Assembly (NCBI GenBank): GCA_963744305.1
Contig: CAVUTF010000013.1
Span: 1-64,000, forward strand
Direction of reading: 5' to 3'
DNA length: 64,000 bases
From: FEN-1219 sp963744305
GTDB taxonomy: Bacteria > Pseudomonadota > Gammaproteobacteria > Steroidobacterales > Rariloculaceae
The notes under the pieces are model-generated. The model saw only the letters and a list, made by a program, of their open reading frames with translations, made no database searches and was not told where the DNA came from. This document shows, one piece after another, positions 30,200 to 39,793 of this stretch. Position numbers and translations under genes: made by a program. How positions within the stretch are numbered: the first letter of the stretch is position 1; each line of letters starts with the position of its first letter.

Positions 30200-31351
30200 A
30201 TGAGCGTGGAATTTGCCGAGATTCAAGATGCGGTCGCGCGGCTTTGCGCGGACTTTCCGGGCGAATACTGGCGCAAGCTCGATCGAGAGCGAGCGTATCC
30301 CACGGAGTTCGTGCGGGCGCTTACGGCCGCAGGCTACCTGTCCGTTTTGATTCCGGAGCGCTATGGCGGCGCCGGCCTCGGCGTCGCTGCGGCCTGTGCC
30401 GTCCTCGAGCAGATTCATCGCAGCGGCGGCAACGGCGCCGCGTGTCATGCGCAGATGTACACGATGGGGACGCTGCTCCGACACGGCAGCGACGCGCAGA
30501 AGGAGCGCTACCTTCCGGAGATTGCGGCGGGACGCTTGCGCTTGCAGGCGTTCGGCGTGACGGAGCCAACGAGCGGCACCGATACCACGCGCATCCGGAC
30601 CATGGCCGTACGCGACGGCGCTCGCTATCGAGTCAACGGGCAGAAGGTATTCATCTCGCGAGCCGAGCATTCCGATCTGCTGCTGCTACTCGCGAGAACG
30701 ACGCCGCGCGAGCAAGCCGCGAAACGCACCGACGGCCTATCGGTGCTGCTCGTGGATCTGCGGGGCGCGATCGGCAACGGCCTCACGATCAAGCCGCTCG
30801 CGACGATGATGAATCACGCTACCACGGAGCTCTTTTTTGACGATCTCGAGGTGCCCGCCGAGAATCTGATCGGCGAGGAGGGACGCGGTTTCGCGTACAT
30901 CCTCGACGGGATGAACGCCGAGCGGATCTTGATCGCCGCCGAATGCATCGGCGATGCGCGCTGGTTCGTGGCGAAGGCTTCGGCCTACGCGTCGGATCGC
31001 CAAGTCTTCGGTCGCCCAATCGGGCAGAACCAGGGAATTCAGTTTCCGATCGCACGCGCGCACGTGCAAACGGAGGCGGCCGCGCTCATGGTGCAGAAGG
31101 CGGCCCGCCTGTTCGATGCAGGCGAGCCATGCGGGGCGGAGGCGAACATGGCGAAGCTTCTTGCGTCGGAAGCGTCAGCCGCGGCCGCGGACACCTGCAT
31201 TCAGACGCACGGTGGCTACGGTTTCGCCGAGGAATACGACATCGAGAGGAAGTTTCGTGAGACGAGGCTCTACCAAGTGGCGCCGATCTCGACGAATTTG
31301 ATCCTGTCGTACATCGGCACGCACGAGCTCAAGATGCCGAAGTCATTCTGA
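30200..31351 (+). CDS. Acyl-CoA dehydrogenase
   Basis: A 383-residue flavoprotein of the acyl-CoA dehydrogenase family. Present are the FAD/substrate motifs FGVTEPTSGTDTTRIRT and YRVNGQKVFISRAEHSDLLL, the loop ELFFDDLEVPAENLIGEEGR, and the C-terminal QTHGGYGFAEEYDIERKFRE with the glutamate in the usual catalytic-base position. It should oxidise an acyl-CoA at alpha-beta carbons and pass electrons to ETF. The start is the ATG at 30200. It stands apart from other fatty-acid genes. Its last nine bases overlap the convergent gene at 31343. Confidence 0.93.
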   Translation: MSVEFAEIQDAVARLCADFPGEYWRKLDRERAYPTEFVRALTAAGYLSVLIPERYGGAGLGVAAACAVLEQIHRSGGNGAACHAQMYTMGTLLRHGSDAQKERYLPEIAAGRLRLQAFGVTEPTSGTDTTRIRTMAVRDGARYRVNGQKVFISRAEHSDLLLLLARTTPREQAAKRTDGLSVLLVDLRGAIGNGLTIKPLATMMNHATTELFFDDLEVPAENLIGEEGRGFAYILDGMNAERILIAAECIGDARWFVAKASAYASDRQVFGRPIGQNQGIQFPIARAHVQTEAAALMVQKAARLFDAGEPCGAEANMAKLLASEASAAAADTCIQTHGGYGFAEEYDIERKFRETRLYQVAPISTNLILSYIGTHELKMPKSF

Positions 31352-32207
31352 CGTCGCTTGGTGAGTCCAGGTGCCTTCAGTGGCCGTGCACGGCGTGGGA
31401 TTGCGTTTCGAGCCGTCCGGCTCCTTCTTGAACTGCAGCGTCCTCACGAAGTGCCTCGCTAGATAGACGGGGTCCTCGACGAACGTCTGGATCACGAGAT
31501 ACTGATTGCCATCGTCCTCGACGATGAGGTTGTAGTACTCCGTCATGAACGTCTCTTCGCTGAACGGCACGCCGTTCTTGCGGAGATAGCCTGCGCGGAG
31601 GTTGTCGGTGTCGACCTTCAGGCTACCGTTGCGCTGCACGTCGCCGAGCGAGGTTGGCGCGCCCTGGAACACCATCTGCCGGTTGGTGCCGCCGGAGACG
31701 TCCCACTCGGCGGACGACCAGCCTTGCCAGGTGCGCGTACCCTGCGCTTCCTTCTGCCCGAAGTGAAACAGTCGCGTCTGCATGCCGTTGTCGATATCGA
31801 GCTTCAGCGTATTCGAATCCTGCCAAGTGATCTGCACGCGGCTCGGCAGGCGCATGATCGCTGGCGCCGCATACGCTTTGCATTCCTCGCCCGCTGCGCG
31901 ATCGCGCGCGGGGTCCCACGTGTCGGCGACACGCCGGCCTTCCGCGTTCAGCGGCACGTAGGAATAATCGCCTTTCGCTGGGGTAATCATCCGATAGACC
32001 CAGTCGTCGGTGATCAGCGAAACCCAGTGGCCCGTGATGTCGATCGGTGCCCCATCTCGCGCCGATGCGGGAGCTGCCGGCGCCGCGCCGCGGCCTTGCG
32101 CTTGCGCGGAACCGACGGTAACGAGGCTCAGCGCCGACGCCAGCGCGAGGGCGCCGCGAAGTCGGCGCGTGACGCGCAGCGGCTCGGCCAGATGCGTGAT
32201 CGCGCAT
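31343..32207 (-). CDS. Secreted protein of an unnamed family (paralogue of 33743-34621)
   Basis: After a signal peptide (RLRGALALASALSLVTVGSA, cleaved near QAQ) comes a roughly 250-residue domain: ITGHWVSLITDDWVYRMITP, AGEECKAYAAPAIMRLPSRV, FHFGQKEAQGTRTWQGWSSA, EWDVSG, LRAGYLRKNGVPFSEETFMT and FVEDPVYLARHFVRTLQFKK. The pattern YxRKNGVP, then TFVEDPVYL and a charged C-terminus, recurs in the gene at 33743 and the remnant at 17965. No known enzyme motif is seen. The start codon ATG (32207) overlaps the stop of the DUF6152 gene as TGATG; a one-base shift within the first 35 codons is needed to reach the main frame. Its stop overlaps the acyl-CoA dehydrogenase end. Confidence 0.65.
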
Positions 32208-32603
32208 CAATCGAAAGTCTCGCCCTCGAAGCCCCAACCGAATCCGTCGGACGGCCGCCGCAGGCTGCGCATGCGAATGCGATGATCGATGGGATTGCGC
32301 CCGGGGTTGCCCGTGATGACGACGTGATCGCCCGGCTTCAACGACTCGCGGGTGACGCCTTGACCCGTCAACGCACCGGCGCCGCCCCACTCGACACCCC
32401 AGCGCTGCATCTCGCCGTTTTCGTCGGGAGCCATCACGTGGACCCAAGCATGAGGATTCCGGAACATGAACTGAACCGAGCTCGCCTTCGATCTCCACGG
32501 TCTTGTTTTCGTCGTATGTTGCCGTGAACGAGTGATGCGCATAGGCACTGAAGCCCGACATCAATGCTCCCGCGATGACGAAAACCAACGCTTTACCTTT
32601 CAC
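32207..32603 (-). CDS. Exported DUF6152-type protein, one frameshift
   Basis: A small secreted protein of about 131 residues. The signal peptide KALVFVIAGALMSGFSAYAH is followed at once by HHSFTATYDENKTVEIEGEL, the usual mature start of DUF6152 proteins. An extra G near 32487 breaks the frame; after it VQFMFRNPHAWVHVMAPDEN, WGVEWGGAGALTGQG and LKPGDHVVITGNPGRNP follow, a beta-barrel that resembles a small OB-like fold. The function is unknown. The pair DUF6152 and the following secreted family gene are translationally coupled, so they probably act together in the periplasm. Confidence 0.75.
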
Positions 32604-32648
32604 GCTTACCTCCTGAGGCAGACCATTTTCTCCTGCCCAAAATCCTCT

Positions 32649-33746
32649 CTAACCTTCTTTGAGGCTCCGATACACGGCTTCGATGAACATCTCCGTCGTC
32701 CACCCCGTGTCGGAGCCGAACCGTCCTTCATAGCCGAATGTCGGCCGCTCCGCGATCACTTGCTGCAACGTCATTCCCTTGTCGATCAGGTCCTGCACCT
32801 GGTCGCGGATGATCGTCAGCATGTCGCGGTAATAACCGACGTCCGCCGAGTCGCCGAGCCGGCCGTGGCCGGGGACGATCATCGTGCCGCCTTCGGTTCT
32901 GAACTCGGGTATCGCGAGCTCCAAAATATAGTTTAGAGCCTGCAGAACGCCATTGATATGGCCGCCGCGGTCCACGTCGATGATCGGAAAGCTGTCCATG
33001 TTGAAGACGTCGCCTGCCGCGATGACGTCGGAGCGGCGAAAGTACACGAGGCTGTCGCCGTCCGTCGTGGCTTGCGGTATGTGCACGAGTCGGACGCCTT
33101 CGTCGTTGAAGAATGTGGAGAGCTTGTAGTCTTCGACAAAATACGTTTCGGTGGGCAGCGCGCCGAACGGCAAGTTTTCCCCAACCATCCAGTTCAGCAC
33201 GTTTTCGTGCGCAAGCACCGCTGCGCCGACCGATGAATCGGCGATCGTTCCGGCAACGTTGCCACCGGTATAGGTGACGCCGCGAGCAGCAATTGCTTCA
33301 TTGCCGCCGATGTTGTGCTCGAGGGAGCTCGTATTGACGATGTAGCGGATCGGCTTGGGCGGCGCATTCGTGTTGACCGGAAACCTCGAGCGCGTTTCGG
33401 CGCCGCCGTGCTCCGCCGTGCGCACGTCCAAGAAGTCGAAAGCATTGAGTTGTTGCTGCAGCTCTTGCACAGCCGTCAACACGCGCTCGCTCGCACGCGC
33501 TTCGCCGGTGTTGACGAGGAACACGCCGTCCGGGCCCACCGAGGCGGTGATGTTCGCGCCCGCGCCGACGAGGATCCAAATGTTCTCGCGTACCGGCCAC
33601 CAGGAGAGCGCCGCGCCGAGCTCGCCCCGTTCCTTTCCGGTGCGCTGCGCCGAAGCCGGAGCGGCGCCGATCGCGGCGAGCACCGCGGCCGCAGCAATGA
33701 CCATGCCGCGTTCGCGCAGCAACCTCCAATGTATCCGTGCAATCAT
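32649..33746 (-). CDS. Exported metallo-beta-lactamase-fold protein with degenerate metal motif
   Basis: About 365 residues with a Sec signal (VIAAAAVLAAIGAAPASAQ) and an MBL fold: NIWILVGAGANITASVGPDG, FLVNTGEA, PIRYIVNTSSLEHNIGGNEA, RLVHIPQATTDGDSLVYF, VIAAGDVFNMDSFPIIDVDR and IVPGHGRLGDSADV. The aspartate of AAGDVF and the histidine of VPGHG are kept, but the canonical HxHxDH is replaced by SSLEHN, so only one histidine of that motif remains. Zinc hydrolase activity is therefore doubtful. Its start overlaps the stop of the 33743 gene as ATGA. Longer starts would overlap that gene's coding region and are not used. Confidence 0.8.
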   Translation of the reverse strand: MIARIHWRLLRERGMVIAAAAVLAAIGAAPASAQRTGKERGELGAALSWWPVRENIWILVGAGANITASVGPDGVFLVNTGEARASERVLTAVQELQQQLNAFDFLDVRTAEHGGAETRSRFPVNTNAPPKPIRYIVNTSSLEHNIGGNEAIAARGVTYTGGNVAGTIADSSVGAAVLAHENVLNWMVGENLPFGALPTETYFVEDYKLSTFFNDEGVRLVHIPQATTDGDSLVYFRRSDVIAAGDVFNMDSFPIIDVDRGGHINGVLQALNYILELAIPEFRTEGGTMIVPGHGRLGDSADVGYYRDMLTIIRDQVQDLIDKGMTLQQVIAERPTFGYEGRFGSDTGWTTEMFIEAVYRSLKEG

Positions 33747-34621
33747 CGATTTCGTGCGGCGGTCTCTCTCGCCCGCTGCAGCTTGGACTGATATTCCGGA
33801 TACATGGTTTCCGCGCCGTCGAAATACAGACTGCGCGGAAGATTGTAGAAGTCCGAGAAGCTGTAGATTTGGTCGTTCGTGCCCGGCAACCAATGCGGCA
33901 CGTAGCCGTCGGGCCGCACAACCTCGGTGACGATCGTGCAGGGGTAGGGCGGCACGCGTTGCTGCAGGTCGAGCTGATACTCCGTGCTGCGGATCAACGG
34001 CTCCGTCAGGTACACCGGGTCATACGCGACGAGCACCCACGTCAAGTAGTCTTCGTTCTGGAAGCGCCGCCGGATCAGATACTCACTCAAAGTCGCGAGA
34101 TCGCTCTGCGGAACGCCATTGCGGCGGTAATAGTCCTCTTTTAAATGTGTGGTTCGGACCTTGAGCCGCTCACCTTCCCATTCGCCGGTCGAGAAACCGC
34201 CCCAAGTGTGCGCCGCATATTCCGGCGGATGAGGGCGACCGTCCATGTAGATCGGCGTGTTCACGGAACGCAGCCACTCGGCTTGGAACGCAACGATCGC
34301 GCGTGACGCCGGATCGACTTCCTTCCAGATCCTTAAGTTCGAAGGACCGCGCTTGATGTACACGCCCGAGTGCGGGCGGCACTGCCACTCCGGCAGCGAT
34401 TGGATGGACGCATCCCAGATTTCGGCCCGGCGGATCGCTTCGGCGGACTGAGCGGAATGCCGACATATTCGCCGAGGTGCGGGTTGTCGGTGTTGTCCTG
34501 CGAGCGAACGGTCGGCCACTCGCCGCTGAAGTCGGTCTGACCAAACGCGTACGCGCCGCTGAGCGTGGCGGCAAGCAGCCCGACACGGATAACACGTCAG
34601 TCGATGGCGCTTGTGCATCAT
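33743..34621 (-). CDS. Secreted protein of an unnamed family (intact C-terminal half, two frameshifts at the N-terminus)
   Basis: The best preserved member of a family found three times here. The N-terminus reads MMHKRHRLT and then, after a shift near 34590, the signal peptide VIRVGLLAATLSGAYAFGQ and TDFSGEWPTVRSQDN. A second shift near 34450 leads to the long frame with SLPEWQCRPHSGVYIKRGPS, FQAEWLRSVNTPIYMDGRPH, GGFSTGEWEGERLKVRTTHL, KEDYYRRNGVPQSDLATLSE, VAYDPVYLTEPLIRSTEY and the tail FDGAETMYPEYQSKLQRARE. The FSxxWEGxxLxxxTTHLK block suggests a beta-rich lipocalin-like or extracytoplasmic domain, but I cannot assign function. It is coupled to the MBL gene downstream. Confidence 0.7.
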   Translation of the reverse strand: MMHKRHRLTCYPCRAACRHAQRRVRVWSDRLQRRVADRSLAGQHRQPAPRRICRHSAQSAEAIRRAEIWDASIQSLPEWQCRPHSGVYIKRGPSNLRIWKEVDPASRAIVAFQAEWLRSVNTPIYMDGRPHPPEYAAHTWGGFSTGEWEGERLKVRTTHLKEDYYRRNGVPQSDLATLSEYLIRRRFQNEDYLTWVLVAYDPVYLTEPLIRSTEYQLDLQQRVPPYPCTIVTEVVRPDGYVPHWLPGTNDQIYSFSDFYNLPRSLYFDGAETMYPEYQSKLQRARETAARNR

Positions 34622-34773
34622 GGATCTCCATCCGACACGCGGAGACCCGGCGCACTGATGGCCGCGAGTCCCCTTTGTTTCCACCAGCGGCCGACGCCCA
34701 CGAAAGCCGCGGTATTGCTGGACATTCATGGTATCTGGGCCTACTTGGGCCAGCAAGCAAACAAGTCTTAAGC

Positions 34774-35880
34774 TCAAGCGTCGCGCCAGATGGCTGCGGC
34801 GCTATCGACGACGAGCCGCAGTTTTTCCCACTGCTCGGCTTCGGTGAGCAAATTGCCTTCTTCCGTCGACGCAAAGCCGCACTGCGGACTCAAGCACAGC
34901 TGCTCGAGGTCAACGAACTTGCTCGCCTCCTCGACACGCCGCTCGATGACTTCGCGGTGCTCCAATTCCCCGCTCTTGCTGGTGACGAGCCCGAGCACGA
35001 CGCGTTTGCGCCCCTTCGGCAGAAACCGCAGCGGCTCGAAACCACCAGCGCGCTCGGAGTCGTACTCGAGGAAGTAGCCGTCGTAATCGATTTCCCCGAG
35101 GAGGACCTCGGCGACCGGCTCGTAGCCCCCGGTCGAGATCCAACTCGAACGGAAATTGCCGCGGCACACGTGCGTCGTGATCGTCATGTCGGGCGGTTTG
35201 ACGGCGAGCACTTGGTTGATCATTTCCGCGTAGATGCGCGGCAGCGAATCGGGGTCATCGCCGCGCTCGCGAGACAGCTGCCGCTCTTTCTCGGAGCAGA
35301 GGTACGCCCACACCGTGTCGTCGAATTGCAGATAGCGGCAGCCCGCCGCGTGGAAGCTTCGCAGGATCTTCTTGTAGGCGTCTGTCGTGTCCGCGAAGAA
35401 CGCGTCGAGATCCGGATATGCGGAACGGCTGATCGACTCGCGTCCGCCGCGAAAATGCAGCACTGGCGGGCCCGGAATCGTGTATTTGGCGGTGACCGTC
35501 GCGGTGTTCTTTAGAAACGTGAAATCGTCGAGCATCGGTGTGCGCGTTACGCCGACGCGGCCGGTGACAGCGATGTTCTCGCTCCTGGTCTTGATGCCGT
35601 GAAACTCGATCTGCTTTTCGCCGATCGTGTACTCGACGCCGTCGAGCCCCGTCAGAAAATCGAAATGCCACCAGGCGCGCCGGTATTCACCATCGGTGAC
35701 GACGCGTAGCCCCAGCGCTTGCTGGTCGCGTACGGCTGCGGCGATGCAGCGATCCTCGATCTGGCGCAATTGCGCATTGCCGATCTCGCCGGCCTGATGC
35801 GCTCGGCGCGCCTGCAAGAGCCCCGGCGGACGAAGCAGACTTCCGACGTGGTCGGCGCGGAAAGGGGAGGCAGCGCCCAT
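34774..35880 (-). CDS. Cobalamin-independent methionine synthase-like (MetE C-terminal type) protein
   Basis: A 368-residue single TIM barrel related to the C-terminal half of MetE and to the YxjG/YxjH type. It begins RADHVGSLLRPPGLLQA, has VVTDGEYRRAWWHFDF, CRYLQFDDTVWAYL, the zinc-ligand block THVCRGN (His and Cys) and the final cysteine in LCLSPQCGFASTEEGN. Such stand-alone proteins move a methyl group between thiol or corrinoid/folate partners; some are not methionine synthases. It lacks the MetE N-terminal folate-binding duplicate. A second, different protein of this superfamily lies at 51539-52662. The start ATG at 35880 precedes GAASPF. Confidence 0.88.
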   Translation of the reverse strand: MGAASPFRADHVGSLLRPPGLLQARRAHQAGEIGNAQLRQIEDRCIAAAVRDQQALGLRVVTDGEYRRAWWHFDFLTGLDGVEYTIGEKQIEFHGIKTRSENIAVTGRVGVTRTPMLDDFTFLKNTATVTAKYTIPGPPVLHFRGGRESISRSAYPDLDAFFADTTDAYKKILRSFHAAGCRYLQFDDTVWAYLCSEKERQLSRERGDDPDSLPRIYAEMINQVLAVKPPDMTITTHVCRGNFRSSWISTGGYEPVAEVLLGEIDYDGYFLEYDSERAGGFEPLRFLPKGRKRVVLGLVTSKSGELEHREVIERRVEEASKFVDLEQLCLSPQCGFASTEEGNLLTEAEQWEKLRLVVDSAAAIWRDA

Positions 35881-36569
35881 TCAAGAGCTCCGCGGAAGAG
35901 ATGTGGGCGTCGAATCGCGGCCGATTACTGCGGTTCGAAATGACTTAGAAGACTAGGCCAATTCCGGGCGGTGGGCAATTGCGCCCACGCGTTGGTTGAC
36001 ACGAACGTGTGCGTGCTGCGCTCGAAAGTGAGCGTAAGACCTGCATCGTCGAAAAGCTCGCAGCTCGCGACGCGATCGACGATTCACTGGTGCGAGACGA
36101 CCGAGCACGCCGGCGACCTGATCGCGTTCGGCAAACTCGCAGAAAGCGATGCGAGCCGCATGTTGTCGCGCTGGCGAGGGTGGGCCGGCCGCTGAGCTCG
36201 GACGGGGTCCCGCCGGAGCGGGCAAACCGCTGATGGCATCCGACGATCACTGTGGCCGGGCCGATCAACGAGTCGGATGTGCGTCCTGCGGCGAGTGACG
36301 GCTGCAGAAGCGGAACCGCAAGCTCGCGCACGCGCGCCGCGCCGCGCCGCGCACCGAGCCGAACCGCTTGGTTCGTCGTGAATGTACAGCCGGCGCCGAG
36401 CGTGTTGCGAAAAACGGACGAATCGCCAAGACGGCCCACGAGAGAGCGGCTCCCAGCCGTTTGCTTCTTGCCAAGATTGCGCCATACTCCGCAGGCGACT
36501 TAAGAATTCTGAGGACTTCCTATCGATTCTCGGTTCTGGCGATTTCCAAAGTTAGGGGGGGAAACACGC
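35881..36569. other. Stretch without an assignable gene
   Basis: No family is recognised in any frame. Several overlapping open frames exist on both strands, rich in Arg, Ala and Ser as expected for out-of-frame GC-rich DNA. The minus-strand segment at about 35930-36080 reads FDDAGLTLTFERSTHTFVST followed by NAWAQLPTARNWPSLLSHFE, which looks protein-like and could be the end of a broken gene. The bases just before 36570 contain agttagggggggaaacacgc, a ribosome site for the TonB receptor, whose promoter must lie within this stretch. Confidence 0.35.
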
Positions 36570-39345
36570 ATGAGCGCACGAAAGTTCTGCGCAATTCTAT
36601 TGCCCGCGGTTGTCGGCGGCATTCCGATGGCTGCACAGGCTCAGCTCGAAGAAATACTCGTCACGGCGACGCGCCGCGAGACCAATCTTCAAAGCACGCC
36701 GCTTTCGATCCAGCGTTTACCGCCGAGCAGCTCGAGATCGGCGGCATCACGAACGGCCGCGACCTCGGCATCATGGTGCCGAACGTCGTGCTGAACCCGT
36801 CCACCGGCGGCGCTCAGGCGCATGTTCCGTGTTCGCGGCTTGCCCGGCGTCGGTCTTTACGTCGACGGCGTGTGGCAGGACGGCTTCGGGTTCCAGCAAA
36901 TGAACTTCACCGAGTTCGAGCGAGTCGAGGTATTGCGCGGCCCGCAAGGGACCTTGTTCGGCCGCAATACCAACGGCGGTGCAGTCAACATGACGACGCG
37001 CAGGCCGGCCGACGAGTTCGGCGCGCGGGTCAAGGTCGACGTCGGCGACTACAACCGCCGCGACGTGCAGTTGGCAGTGGACTTCCCGATCACGGACACG
37101 CTTGAAGACGAAGTTCATAGGGGCCGCGTTCCAGAACGACGGCTTCCTCGAAGGGCTTGACCACGTCGTGGGATTTTGGCGCACAGGACGACACGATCAT
37201 TCGACTCGACATGCTGTGGGAGCCGACGGACAGGTTCTCGGTGCGCGTCACGCACAACGAGGAGGACAAGCGCGGCACGGATCCGAAAATTCATCGAATG
37301 ACACGCTACGATGACTCGAGCGTTTACGCCTACAACATCATGTTGGGCGCGTTTCCAGGACGAGGCGGATGCCGCCTGCGCGGCGGATCCGGCTCGCTGC
37401 CAGTCCGTGGGCGCCAGCGGCCACGATCCCGCTTGACCCCGTCACTCAGGGGGAGGCACGCAGTCGGCCAACTTCGCCGGCCCGGGCGGCACGTCTTGGC
37501 TTGCTCCGCCGAACATCGGTGTCGGCACGCGCTACACGGGCGTAGCGCCGGCCGACATACAACCCGGCGACCATACGACGAATTATCCGGAGAACTTCTA
37601 CTACTCCCAAAGTAGCAACTACCGAACGCCGCTGATTCCGGACCACAACTTCGGGCCCGGTCAGGTCGGCAAGTGGCAGACGAAGGCCGACTCGATGGAA
37701 GACGGCATCACGGCGGATCTGCAGTACAGCACCATGACGGTGGATTGGGACATCACCGAGGCTATGCAGTTCGAGGCGATTCTCTCGACGTGGGAGCAAT
37801 TTCAGCGCCAGGTCATCGACTTCGACGGCACCGAGTTCTTGGTCACCACCGATGACTTGAGCCAAAACCGCGAGAACGACACCATGGAGCTCCATCTGAC
37901 GGGCACCGCGTGGAACGACCGCATCAACTGGATCGGCGGCTACTACTCGCTCGACGAAGAGCTCACGACCCGCACCGTGCGGCTGGGGTATGTACGAGTG
38001 GGCGATCCACGGTGGACCCACGGTCAACCCCACGACTGGCAATTCGATTGCGCCGAGCGATCAACGTTCAAGCCGCGGAATACGTCCGGCAGACCGCCGT
38101 GCTGCTCGGCCTGAACGGGCTCATTCAGCCGGGCTCGAACAACGTGCCGTCGGGCGGAACGATGCTGACAGCGCCGACGACGGTCGTCGGCGGCGGCGGC
38201 GCGACGAACCGCTACCCGTGGCTGTTCACGAGCATCAGCACCGACGGGTTGACGAGCAATTGGGACGAGGACAGGGCCATGTTCGGCGAGGCGACGATCG
38301 GGGTGACCGACAAGCTCGACCTGACTTTCGGTGCGCGTGTCAGCGACAAGAAAGGCGGCGATTTCACCTACGTACCGATCGATGCGTTCCGAACGCCGGA
38401 TCCGGCGGTCAAGCCTCAGGGAGATCTGTTTGCCGGTTATCAGGTCTTGGCGCTCACCGATCCGGACACGCCCAACATCGAGACTTACAAGTTCTCGGCG
38501 GCGTACCAGTGGACGGACGACCTAATGCTCTACCTGACGTACGCAGAAGGGTTCACCGAAGCGGGAATGCCGTTGGTCACGATCGGTCCGAACTCCGTCG
38601 TGCCCCCCGGCGGCGAACGCGTCGACGCGCTCCGCGCGCGGATCCCGTTGCCGGAGGAAGTCATCGAAAACACCGAGATCGGGCTCCGTTCCGATTGGCT
38701 CGACGGGCGGCTGCGCTTCAACGCGACGTACTTCGACTCGGACTGGAACGGGATGCGTGTGACGTTGCTGCCGGTGGATGGCTTGGGCAACACACAGCCG
38801 TTCCCGTACAACTCGGGCGAAGGCGCCGGCGTCGCGAGTGGCTTTGAGTTCGAGGTCATCTATGCGCCCACCGACCGGATGACCTTGAACTTCGGGCTCG
38901 GCCTGATCGACACGGAATACATCCAGTCTGGTGAGTTCGACGGCGTCACCGGCAACTACCCGGGCGCGCCGTTCGCATATGCCGCGGAAGAGAGCGCCAC
39001 CGTGGGCGTCCAGTACGACGTTCCAATGAGGAACGGCGGGCGCATCCTGCTTGCGGGCAACGTCGGCTATACCGGGGATTACTCCCGCGACGCCGCGTAT
39101 CAACGCACGCAGCGCGACCCGGTCACGGGGCAGTCGATCCTCGAGCCCTCCTACACGATCTTGAACACGCGGTTCGTCTACGAGCCTGCCGACCAACGAT
39201 ACTCCGTCGAGCTCTGGGGCAAGAACCTGCTCGATGAGTTGTATATCAACGGCGGCTTCGACACGCGTGACACGTGGGGCTACGACTTCTCGGTCGTCGG
39301 TCGCGTCGCGCGAGGTTGGTGCTCGGCATAAGCTTCACGTTCTAG
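36570..39345 (+). CDS. TonB-dependent outer-membrane receptor, several frameshifts
   Basis: Outer-membrane importer. A signal peptide (FCAILLPAVVGGIPMAAQAQ) leads into the TonB box region LEEILVTATRRETNLQSTPL. The plug follows (FTAEQLEIGGI, FRVRGLPGVGLYVDG, FERVEVLRGPQGTLFGRNTN, GGAVNMTTRRP). The barrel ends with a terminal strand that, after correcting one base near 39320, reads GISFTF and stops at 39343-39345; the terminal aromatic is typical. About seven shifts occur between 36715 and 38120 and one at the end; from 38120 to 39315 the frame is clean. The length, about 920 residues, suits a receptor for a large or plant-derived ligand. The next gene past the intron is a tannase/feruloyl-esterase-type lipoprotein, so an aromatic ester or glycoside ligand is plausible. 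Confidence 0.8.
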
Positions 39346-39370
39346 ACGACTGCTCGTTTCGTTATGCTAA

Positions 39371-39398
39371 GGGCGCCCTTCGGGGCGCCCATCTTTTT
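39371..39398 (+). terminator. Intrinsic terminator of the TonB receptor gene
   Basis: gggcgccc-ttcg-gggcgccc (39371-39390) forms a perfect 8-bp stem with a stable TTCG loop, followed by atcttttt. It lies 25 bases after the receptor stop codon. The group II intron begins at the next base after the T-run. Confidence 0.9.
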
Positions 39399-39793
39399 GT
39401 GCGCCCGGCAGGGCGCACTCACTTGGAGGTGCAAGTCCTCTACACACCCGACACGGGGAAGTGTTAGCGGAAGGCAAGGGTTCTCTGGGCGACTGGAGGT
39501 CTGAAGGAAGCCTAAAGCAAAGCGCTGGCGCGACGAACAGGAAGCGGATAGAGGCGGCACCGCGGGGTGAGCAGGCAAAAAGATGCAAAGCCCGAAACGT
39601 GTCCGGAACGCGGTGACGTAGATCCGACGCGCATAAGCGTGAAGGTGAGTGTGCAATACCCGGGGAGATCTGACGGCGTGCCGCTGTGCTACAGAGATCA
39701 AGAGATCTTTGGAGGCGCTATCAGAAGTCAGCAGAGGCCGTAGTAGTTGCGCGAGCGACGAAGGGCTGAACGACGACACCGAGAGTAGGACGG

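Noticed and set aside
29000..30670. Minus-strand open frame of 556 codons opposite the RND pump and acyl-CoA dehydrogenase
   Set aside because: It is antisense to two well-supported genes and has low-complexity His/Arg/Ala composition typical of GC-rich shadows.
35945..36439. Minus-strand 164-codon open frame as a beta-lactamase-like gene
   Set aside because: I looked for class A motifs (SxxK, SDN, KTG) in all frames and could not find a consistent set.
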